24,292 nucleotides of DNA, taken from UMGS75 sp051872775. Its GTDB lineage: Bacteria > Bacillota_I > Bacilli_A > ML615J-28 > CAG-313. Numbering within the stretch: position 1 is the stretch's first letter; every line of letters starts with the position of its first letter. Shown here piece after piece: positions 8,119 to 16,100 of the stretch. The translations under genes were made by a program, and so were the position numbers. The notes beneath the pieces are model-generated. The model was not told the origin of the DNA, ran no database searches, and saw only the letters and a program-made list of their open reading frames with translations. The stretch spans positions 1-24,292 of the forward strand of contig JBJEEE010000101.1 in NCBI GenBank assembly GCA_051872775.1, written 5' to 3'.

Positions 8119-8652
8119 TTACGCTACTTCCTTGGTTGCTTTTTCCTCAGAGATAATCTGCGATACACGGGTGGTTGCGGCTGCTGCAATGGCTCCAATG
8201 ATATCATCTAAAAAAGTATGACAATGTTGTTTATCCCCTTTTCCTTCTTTATTAAGTTGTGCAACTATTCCTGGTTTGTCAACATCGATATAACCAAAAT
8301 TGGTTTGCCCTACTGATCCATATAAGCGAGCTAGATCAAGTCCAAGGATTTCATCAACTCCAAATACACCAAGATCATATCTAATTATATCTTGAATAGG
8401 ACCTGTAAACTTTCCTTCTTCGCATAAGCGATCAATTTCGGCGCCTAGTTGCAAAATGTGAAATACATCACGAAGCGAAAGTATTTTTTCAACACTTTCC
8501 ACGCATTCTTCGAAATTTACTTCATCACTATATTTCTTTTGTTGATTATATGCAATTATCGCAATATCTTCGACAGTTACACCTCTTTCAGCAAGCTTTT
8601 GTATATTTAAGTTTTTCATTTCATCTCTTGAATAATATAATTTATGTTCCAT
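8119..8652 (-). CDS. pgpA: Phosphatidylglycerophosphatase A-type protein (YutG-like)
   Basis: 177 aa, matching the PgpA/YutG family of Bacillota. It has the opening ERGVTVEDIA, then GVDEILGLDLARLYGSVGQTN, and the C-terminal CHTFLDDIIGAIAAAA with its acidic, presumably metal-binding residues. Known role: dephosphorylation of phosphatidylglycerophosphate to phosphatidylglycerol. The Bacillus-type proteins lack the clear transmembrane helices of E. coli PgpA, and this one also looks largely soluble. TGAGGTG five bases before the ATG is a good SD, and its TGA is the fmt stop codon, so fmt and pgpA are tightly coupled and happen to share one reading frame. The family assignment is strong; the exact substrate is inferred. 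Confidence 0.85.
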   Translation of the reverse strand: MEHKLYYSRDEMKNLNIQKLAERGVTVEDIAIIAYNQQKKYSDEVNFEECVESVEKILSLRDVFHILQLGAEIDRLCEEGKFTGPIQDIIRYDLGVFGVDEILGLDLARLYGSVGQTNFGYIDVDKPGIVAQLNKEGKGDKQHCHTFLDDIIGAIAAAATTRVSQIISEEKATKEVA

Positions 8653-8661
8653 AGATACACC

Positions 8662-9579
8662 TCATTTCATATATTTACGAAGAGCACCATTAGCGAAATC
8701 ACTAGCTTTCATTACTTTTTTACCACTAGGTTGAACTTCTAGTATTTCAAGGCAAGTATTTTGACCACACGCCATTAAAAAACCACGTTTTGTTACTGAT
8801 ACAATACTACCAGGTAATAATTGATGTGAGACATTTGATAATGCGGCTTTATATACTTTAATAATATCATTTCCAAGCATCATATAGGCGATTGGATTAG
8901 GATTAAGAGCTCTGATTTGATTAAAAAGTTGGATTGATGGTTTATTAAAGTCAAGCTTTTCTTCTTCTTTGGTAATATTATAAGCAAAAGTTACCTGAGT
9001 TTCATCCTGCTTTTCAGGAATAATATCACCACTAATTAGTTTAGGAATTACTTCAAGAAGCAAGTCCCTTCCTATATATGATAGTTTCTCAAATATCGTT
9101 CCGCTAGTGTCTTCATCCGTAATCGTTAATTCTTTTTTTGCAAGCATGTCTCCTGCATCCATTTCTTTAGCCATATACATAATAGTAATACCGGTTTTCT
9201 TATCTCCATTCATAATGGCATGTTGAATAGGTGCACCACCACGATATTTAGGTAATAGCGATCCATGGACATTGATTGCATGATACTTTGGATAATTTAA
9301 TAATTTGGTTCCTACAATTTGTCCATAAGCGGCTGTAACAATCAAATCAGGATTTAATGCTATAATATCTTCATACTCTTTTCTTATTTTTTCAGGTTGA
9401 AAAACGGGAATTTGATGTTTCATAGCGCACTCTTTGACAGGAGAAAAAACAAGTTCTTGTTTTCGTCCTACTCTTTTATCTGGTTGTGTTACAACTCCAA
9501 CGACATCATATCTTTCAATAAGGGCTTCAAGAATCGGAACACTGAACTGTGGAGTCCCCATAAATACAATTTTTAACAT
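8662..9579 (-). CDS. fmt: Methionyl-tRNA formyltransferase
   Basis: Formylates Met on initiator tRNA using 10-formyl-THF (305 aa, normal length). The N-terminal hydrolase domain has the start IVFMGTPQFSVPIL, the catalytic Asn and His in INVHGSLLPKYRGGAPIQ, and the catalytic Asp in KEMDAGDML. The C-terminal tRNA-binding domain begins near residue 205. The usual NPWP motif reads NPNP here. The ATG has AAAGGA nine bases upstream, and 22 bp separate it from priA. The gene ends in TGA, the only UGA stop in the window, which argues against a UGA=Trp code. No peptide deformylase gene sits between priA and fmt, where many Bacillota have it. Confidence 0.95.
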   Translation of the reverse strand: MLKIVFMGTPQFSVPILEALIERYDVVGVVTQPDKRVGRKQELVFSPVKECAMKHQIPVFQPEKIRKEYEDIIALNPDLIVTAAYGQIVGTKLLNYPKYHAINVHGSLLPKYRGGAPIQHAIMNGDKKTGITIMYMAKEMDAGDMLAKKELTITDEDTSGTIFEKLSYIGRDLLLEVIPKLISGDIIPEKQDETQVTFAYNITKEEEKLDFNKPSIQLFNQIRALNPNPIAYMMLGNDIIKVYKAALSNVSHQLLPGSIVSVTKRGFLMACGQNTCLEILEVQPSGKKVMKASDFANGALRKYMK

Positions 9580-9601
9580 TTTTCAAGTTCCTTTCTATTA
9601 A

Positions 9602-11923
9602 TTATAAATATTTAGGATATTTATCAAAGATAATCATAACCGATGATGTTTGATAAAACTCATATATCTTTTTATAATATTCTTCTATTTCTTTTTCTTG
9701 ATGTTTTATTATTAATTGAACTGCTTGATGCATCTTATTATATGTTGGTCCAATAATATATACTTTATTTCGAAGTAATTCTTGTAACATCTTTTTTATA
9801 TTCCATGCTTCTTTAAATACTTCTTCATACTTACCCTTAACAAAAAGGCGATTGATAACATAAAAAGGCGTATTCTTTTGCAATTTACGATTATTAATTT
9901 CTGTTTTAAGGTAAGTTTTATAATCACCACAAATAAAAGCATTGACAACAAAATTATCTGGATGATACGTTTGAATAATCATTGATGAATCTTGATTATC
10001 CATTATTTTTTGTCTTGCATGCAATAGCATTGAGTAAGCTCTTTCATTTGATAAATAACTTGGGCATCCAATAATCTCATCTAAATCAATTATTGCGACA
10101 AGACCAATATTCTTATCCATTATACTACGTGAAAGCAAATCGGTTGAAACAATAATATCTATATCTTCTCCTTCGATCTTATTCATGATTTGATATACTT
10201 CATCATAATTAGATGCAACAATCGTTGCGATCTTATAATCAGGTAGAAGTTCATGCAAGTTTTCGACGATTTGTTCAATTCCGGTTCCTTCCATTAAGAA
10301 GTTTTCACTTTCACAGTTTCCACATGTTTTAACCATATTAAATCGTAATCCACAAGCAGGACATAACAAATTATTGTTTTTCTTATTATATTGTAAGGCA
10401 ATATCGCATTTTGGACATTTTACAATTTCTCCACATGAGCGACACATAACAAAGTTACTGTAGTTCTTACGATTAGAAATCAATAGAGATTGTTTATGCA
10501 TCATTTTAGTTATTTTTATCTTTTGCAATAACTTATGTGAAATCTTCGAATTATTTGCTCTTAATAACTCACTCTTTAAGTCAATTACTTGAACATTAAT
10601 ACTATCGTTTTCAAAATCTTGATGTTCAATCAGCGTATATGTCTCTTTTAGTCCTTTTACATACTCTTCAAGTGATGGAAAATAAGTATGATAGCATAGT
10701 TTAGCATTATAAATATTTGATGCTATATGCATAACTTTTTTTAAATCATAGCGTGGACTTTGATCATTATAGTAACAATCGTTTTCTGAATCAAGCATAA
10801 CAATAGTTTTAAGATTAGGATACTCTAAAAAAGCACCTTTAGGGGTTGAGACAATAACTCGATATTCATCATTCTTTATTTCATTATATAAATCTAAATA
10901 TTCTTGTTTCGATAAATTTGAGTTAATACAAGCTACTTTAGAACCTGTTTTGATTCTAATCTGACTTGAAATCTTATAACTACTAATAATATCTGGACAT
11001 AAGATTAATGTTGTATCATTATTTGCGATATTTTTCCTTACTAATCTTTCCAATACTCCTTCTGTTTCAATCACATTTTTGGATATCCATAATAATGGTT
11101 TAGGAGTGTCTTCTAGTTTATTTACTACTTCGTCATAAGTTTCTACACTTTTGACATAACGATTATTTACAGCAATATTATGTTCTTTAACCCTTGATAC
11201 TACTACTTTGGTTTCTTTAAATAAATTTAGTTTAAGTAGCTTATCAAATAAATACATTGACATTCCTGTACAATCTAAAATATCATTTTTTGTAAGTGGT
11301 TCTTTTCCAATTAGCATATTAATCATTTCTTGATGCATGGGACGAAAGTCTTTTTGCGATATGTTATATAGATATTGGTTTAAACTATACTTAGTTTCAT
11401 ACTTTTCTTTGGTTATTTCTACCGCATCATAGGTTACTTTAATATGACCAAGATCAATTGCTTTCTTTATTTTTGGCAAATATTGATCAAGTTCTTTTGT
11501 GTACTTTATCACCCTTTTACCCGCAAATATTGTTGCAAGATTAGCATCGATGGATTGATAATCCATAATTTGAAAATACTTTATTGGTTTAAGTTGGAGG
11601 CTTTCTGGAATCATTAGATTTAATATTCTAATCAGAGGACATAACGTATCATCTTTAATGTACATCGCAAGTTTTAATTGTTGTTCGCTAATAACTGGTT
11701 CTAAATCAACAAGTTCAACAATTTCTTTTAAGTTTATATCTTCTTGATTGAAGTTATTTTTGATACTAATCACATATCCCATAATCGTACGATCACTATT
11801 TCCAAATGGTACTTTTACTCTTGTACCTACTTTGATGAGAGTCTCATATTGTTTAGGAACTATATACGTAAAAGCCATATCAACATTACTACTAGGAACA
11901 TTAACAATAATGCTTGCAAACAT
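9602..11923 (-). CDS. priA: PriA-family primosomal protein with degenerate helicase motifs
   Basis: Replication-restart protein PriA of 773 aa, aligning end to end with the family. The N-terminal 3'-DNA-binding domain is present (VNVPSSNVDMAFTYIVP, VKVPFGN). The zinc module is complete, with Cys 494, 497, 503, 506, 521, 524, 534 and 537. The helicase motifs are not: the Walker A slot (usually GVTGSGKTE) reads ISKNVIETE (about 280-288), DEEH reads DSEN (378-381), GSATP is replaced near YHTYFPS, GTQMIAKG reads STDLLSRS, and QVAGRAGR is lost (LLHARQKIM). It should therefore bind DNA and load partners without ATPase or unwinding. PriA proteins without helicase motifs are known in Actinobacteria. 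There is no stop or frameshift. I chose the ATG at 11923: AAGGAGGTG lies six bases upstream, and the GTG inside that SD is an unlikely start. First gene of the priA-rlmD operon. Confidence 0.88.
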   Translation of the reverse strand: MFASIIVNVPSSNVDMAFTYIVPKQYETLIKVGTRVKVPFGNSDRTIMGYVISIKNNFNQEDINLKEIVELVDLEPVISEQQLKLAMYIKDDTLCPLIRILNLMIPESLQLKPIKYFQIMDYQSIDANLATIFAGKRVIKYTKELDQYLPKIKKAIDLGHIKVTYDAVEITKEKYETKYSLNQYLYNISQKDFRPMHQEMINMLIGKEPLTKNDILDCTGMSMYLFDKLLKLNLFKETKVVVSRVKEHNIAVNNRYVKSVETYDEVVNKLEDTPKPLLWISKNVIETEGVLERLVRKNIANNDTTLILCPDIISSYKISSQIRIKTGSKVACINSNLSKQEYLDLYNEIKNDEYRVIVSTPKGAFLEYPNLKTIVMLDSENDCYYNDQSPRYDLKKVMHIASNIYNAKLCYHTYFPSLEEYVKGLKETYTLIEHQDFENDSINVQVIDLKSELLRANNSKISHKLLQKIKITKMMHKQSLLISNRKNYSNFVMCRSCGEIVKCPKCDIALQYNKKNNNLLCPACGLRFNMVKTCGNCESENFLMEGTGIEQIVENLHELLPDYKIATIVASNYDEVYQIMNKIEGEDIDIIVSTDLLSRSIMDKNIGLVAIIDLDEIIGCPSYLSNERAYSMLLHARQKIMDNQDSSMIIQTYHPDNFVVNAFICGDYKTYLKTEINNRKLQKNTPFYVINRLFVKGKYEEVFKEAWNIKKMLQELLRNKVYIIGPTYNKMHQAVQLIIKHQEKEIEEYYKKIYEFYQTSSVMIIFDKYPKYL

Positions 11924-11945
11924 ATAGAACACCTCCTTTTTATTT

Positions 11946-11974
11946 ATTATACCACACTTTATTAAAAAAGACTA
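11946..11974 (-). promoter_or_regulatory. Promoter of the priA-fmt-pgpA-sdaA-rlmD operon
   Basis: On the minus strand TATAAT (11946-11951) is preceded by TGG, giving an extended -10. The -35 position is a poor match (TAGTCT or TTAGTC). The start would be near 11939, only a few bases before the SD. Confidence 0.55.
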
Positions 11975-11999
11975 AAGTTTTGAATGAAATGATAAAATA

Positions 12000-12041
12000 A
12001 ATATAGACCTTTTTTAACCTATTAAACTGTATCTATATTTA
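12000..12041 (-). terminator. Probable terminator after the D-hydroxyacid dehydrogenase gene
   Basis: On the minus strand AAATATAGA (12041-12033) pairs with TCTATATTT (12008-12000). A smaller inner stem TTTAA/TTAAA closes on TAGG, and ATTTTAT follows. The stem is AT-rich and the T-run is short, so efficiency is uncertain. Confidence 0.5.
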
Positions 12042-12070
12042 CTTGACAATTTCACTGTAATCTTTAGTCC

Positions 12071-13084
12071 TTATTTACTATGGGTTAGTAAAGAATTGGA
12101 ACAGAATCCTTTTTCTTGGTATTCTTTTAGATTTTGTAATGATATTTCAATCATATCATTTAAAGCATTTTGCGTTGATGATCCAATATGGGGTGTAATT
12201 AAAACTTGAGGATATAGTTCAATCATTTCCCCATATAATGTATCTTTTAAATCTTCTTTATGCCAAACTTTAAAGAAAAGATCCAATTCATTACTAATTA
12301 CATCAACCGCAAGACCACCAAGTTTATTATTTTTGACAGCATCTACTGCACTTTTTAAATCGAGGATTTCACCTCTACTTGTATTGATTAAAATGGTTCC
12401 ATCTTTCATTTTGCCAATCATATCTTTATTAATGAAATTATCATTTACGTTCTTAATATAAGGTATATGGCAAGAAATAATATCTGATACTGATAGTAAT
12501 TCATCTATATCAACATATTTAATATTGGCATCGCTTTTTAGGTTTTGATTCACATCATAACCAACTACATTAGCACCTAAGGCCTTAAAAAGGGAAGCCG
12601 TTGTTCTACCGATTCTACCACAGCCAATAATTCCAACCGTACAACTTCTTATTTCTTTAGAAAACATTTTGCTTGTTACTCTAAAATCTGCATTGGCACA
12701 TTGAAGTGTAGCATATGATACATTTCTAAGTAACATCATCGCAAACGTTACCGCAAGTTCCGCCACTGCATTAGGTGAATAGCTTGGAACATTTGCTACT
12801 TCTAGTCCTATTGCTTGAGCTGTTGCTAAATCAATATGATTAAATCCGACAGTTCTTGTTAGAAGATATTTTAACCCGTGCTCTTTAAGTAGACGCAAAC
12901 TACCACCATCTAAAAAGCAATTTCCTCTAATCATGATATTTTCATATCCAAATGCATCTTGGACATTATCATTTGTTAAAAATTCACTTTTTAAAACTAA
13001 ATGATATCCATACATTTTGCCAAGTTTTTCAAATGATTCTTTTTCATAATCTCTACATCCATAACATACGATTTTACTGGTCAT
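12071..13084 (-). CDS. NAD-dependent D-2-hydroxyacid dehydrogenase, D-lactate dehydrogenase-like
   Basis: 337 aa, a full-length member of the D-isomer 2-hydroxyacid dehydrogenase family. It probably reduces pyruvate or another 2-ketoacid with NADH in the cytosol. The nucleotide-binding loop is GIIGCGRIG (151-159), with Asp177 at the end of the next strand favouring NAD. The catalytic triad is intact: Arg237 (NTSRGEI), Glu266 (DVISNE) and His299 (ITPHIGSS). TRTVGFNHID and the DLFF after the Glu resemble fermentative D-lactate dehydrogenase and VanH, more than phosphoglycerate dehydrogenase. AAAAAGGTG precedes the ATG. It follows rpoC by 62 bp, across a hairpin. I see no strong promoter, so it may be expressed by read-through or from a weak AT-rich -10 (TATATA) upstream. 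The substrate remains open. Confidence 0.85.
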   Translation of the reverse strand: MTSKIVCYGCRDYEKESFEKLGKMYGYHLVLKSEFLTNDNVQDAFGYENIMIRGNCFLDGGSLRLLKEHGLKYLLTRTVGFNHIDLATAQAIGLEVANVPSYSPNAVAELAVTFAMMLLRNVSYATLQCANADFRVTSKMFSKEIRSCTVGIIGCGRIGRTTASLFKALGANVVGYDVNQNLKSDANIKYVDIDELLSVSDIISCHIPYIKNVNDNFINKDMIGKMKDGTILINTSRGEILDLKSAVDAVKNNKLGGLAVDVISNELDLFFKVWHKEDLKDTLYGEMIELYPQVLITPHIGSSTQNALNDMIEISLQNLKEYQEKGFCSNSLLTHSK

Positions 13085-13109
13085 CTTATCACCTTTTTAT
13101 ATATAATCA

Positions 13110-13145
13110 TTTTTAAAAGATAAAGGATGCATAAAATGCATCCTT
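13110..13145 (-). terminator. Terminator after rpoC
   Basis: On the minus strand AAGGATGCA (13145-13137), loop TTTTA, then TGCATCCTT (13131-13123), a perfect 9-bp stem starting one base after the rpoC stop. The tail TATCTTTTAAAAA is only partly T-rich, so some read-through into the dehydrogenase gene is plausible. Confidence 0.72.
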
Positions 13146-13146
13146 A

Positions 13147-16100
13147 TTAGTTTATTTTACTTGGAATATCGTATTCAGCTTCATCGTTTTCCGTTGGCTT
13201 AATATGAATATCTTCTTCTGATACTAAACCTGTACCTGCAGGGATTAAACCACCGATAATGATGTTTTCTTTTAATCCTTCAAGTTTATCAACCTTACCA
13301 CGAATAGCAGCTTCTGTTAAAACACGAGTTGTCTCTTGGAATGATGCGGCAGAAAGGAATGAATCTGCTTTTAGGGATGCTCTAGTAATTCCAAGAATAA
13401 CTGGTTTTACAACAGGAACTCTAATTCCTTTTTCAAGACAATCTTTAATTACTTTTAGTAATTCAGGTTTAGAAATAAAGGTTCCAGGAAGTAAGTCAGT
13501 TCCACCTTCATCAATAACAACCACTTTTTGAAGCATTTGTTTAACGATAATCTCAATGTGTTTGTCACAAATTTCAACACCTTGTGAGCGGTATACTTTT
13601 TGAACTTCTTTAATGATATATTTTTCAACTGCGTCAACACTAGCAACACGTAGTAATTCTTTTGGATGAATTAAACCTTCTGAAACAAGGTCACCAGGAT
13701 TAATTTCTTGACCAACTTTAACAATAGGTTTCTTACCACTATCTGTTAGGTAAGTCTTATCGTTATTTGGAAGTGGACTCTTAATCTTAATTTCAAAACG
13801 GTTATCACCTTTTGGTGTAATTGATTCAACTGTACCTTTTATTTCGGAGATAATTCCTTTTCCTTTAGGTTCACGAGCTTCAAACAATTCTTGAATACGA
13901 GGTAGACCTTGAGTGATATCATCACCAGCAACACCACCAGAGTGGAAAGTACGCATGGTAAGTTGGGTACCAGGTTCACCAATTGATTGAGCCGCAACAA
14001 TACCAACTACTTCACCATTTTCAACAACATCAGTAGTTGAAAGGTCAGATCCATAGCATTTTACACATACACCGTTTTCACAGTCACAAGTAAGTAATGT
14101 TCTTACTTCTACTGCCTCTATTCCACATGCCACAATCTTATCAGCAATCTCAGATGTAATAAATTCACCTTTATCGACAAGAAGTGTTAGTTTACGATCA
14201 ATTCTTCCATAAACTGGTTTTGCGGCAAAACGACCAACAATACGATCTTTTAATGATACAATCAAGTCACCTTGTTTGCCGTCATGTCCATCTTTATATA
14301 AAGCCGTAACTACCATACCTTTATCGGTTCCGCAGTCAACTTGTTTTACAGTAACATCTTGGGAAACGTCAACTAAACGTCTTGTTAAGTAACCTGATTC
14401 AGCTGTCTTTAAGGCTGTATCGGTAGAACCTTTACGGGCACCATGAGTGGAGATAAAGAACTCTGACATCGACATACCTTCAATAAAGCAAGCTTTAACT
14501 GGAATTTCCATACTATCACCATCAGGTTTAGCCATCAATCCACGCATACCGGCAAGTTGTGTAAAGTTTGAAGCACTACCACGGGCACCTGAGTCGGCCA
14601 TCATGAAGATGTGATTTGTTGTTGCGTTTTCTTTCATGATTGAGGCAATAGCTTCTTCAATCTTCCTTGTTGCACCAAGCCAAGCATCAACAATAATACG
14701 ATGGCGTTCTGAATCTTTCATTGTACCACGACGATACATTTGTTTATAACGTTGAACAAGTTTTTCTGTTTCTTCAATGATTTCATCCTTAGCTTCAATT
14801 TTTACTACGTCAAAAGCAGATACTGTAATACCAGCCATTGTTGAATAATAGAAACCAATATCTTTCATCTTATCAAGGGTTTTAGATGTTTCCGCAAGTT
14901 TAGATTGTTTAAATACTTCACTGATAATCAAACTTAAGAATTTCTTCTTAAATGGTGAAACAAGACTAGCTGCAGCAATGTATTCTTTAAAGTTAACACC
15001 ATGATCAACAAAATAACGTTCAGGCGTACCTTTAGTTAAGTTATCAAGGGTAGGCTCATTAACATATGCAAAATTATCAGGGAAAATTTGATTAACAATG
15101 ATTTTACCATAAGTAGTAATTAAATATTTACTTGTAAGTTCTTCATTTTTCTTTTCAATAGCAAGATATTCTGGACTTCCAACTTCTATTTTATCACTTA
15201 ATTGAACAAAACGACGTCCGATTGCGGAAGCAGGAATGACAATTCTTGTATGGAAATCAATGTCACCACGTTCATAAGCCATTTCAACTTCTGATACACT
15301 GTGATATGAACGACCTTCACGAGCAGGGATGTAGAAATTACCAACACTTGGACAACTTCCACTTTCAACCGCAAGTTTTAAATCATTAACATTACGATAA
15401 ATTTCATCGTCATTTACAACTATAGTTGTAAAGTATGAAATAATTTGTTTTTTATAAGCTTCCATTACTTCTTCATAAGTTTTATATTCACGAGCACATT
15501 GACTATTTTCAATTGTTAAATAATAGTTACCAAGAATCATATCTTGTGAAGGAGTAACGATTGGTTTACCATCTTTTGGAGCTAAGATATTTTTAGAAGC
15601 AAGCATTAATAAACGAGCTTCAGCTTGAGCTTCTTCAGATAGTGGAACATGAACTGGCATTTGGTCACCATCAAAGTCAGCATTAAATGCAGTCGTAACT
15701 AGTGGATGAAGTCTAATAGCTTTTCCTTCAACTAGTTTTGGTTCAAAAGCTTGAATTGAAAGTCTATGTAATGTAGGAGCACGATTTAATAAAACAGGGT
15801 GTTCTACAATAATCTTTTCAAGAGCTTCCATAGCCTCTGGTGCACCAGTTTCAATTAGCTTTTTAGCTTTTTGAATACCAGAGCGATCTCTTGAAGATGG
15901 AGACTGAATAATACCAGGTGCAATTTCAACAGAATTTTGTAATTCTTTATTACGTAAATAACTAATAATAAATGGTTTAAATAATATTAAAGCCATTTCT
16001 CTTGGTATACCACATTGATACATCTTTAGATCTGGTCCAATAACAATAACTGAACGTCCAGAATAGTCAACACGTTTACCAAGAAGGTTTTGACGGAAAC

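Noticed and set aside
9602..11923. priA as a pseudogene
   Set aside because: No stop or frameshift in 773 codons, strong SD, all zinc cysteines kept, downstream operon intact. Loss is confined to the helicase motifs.
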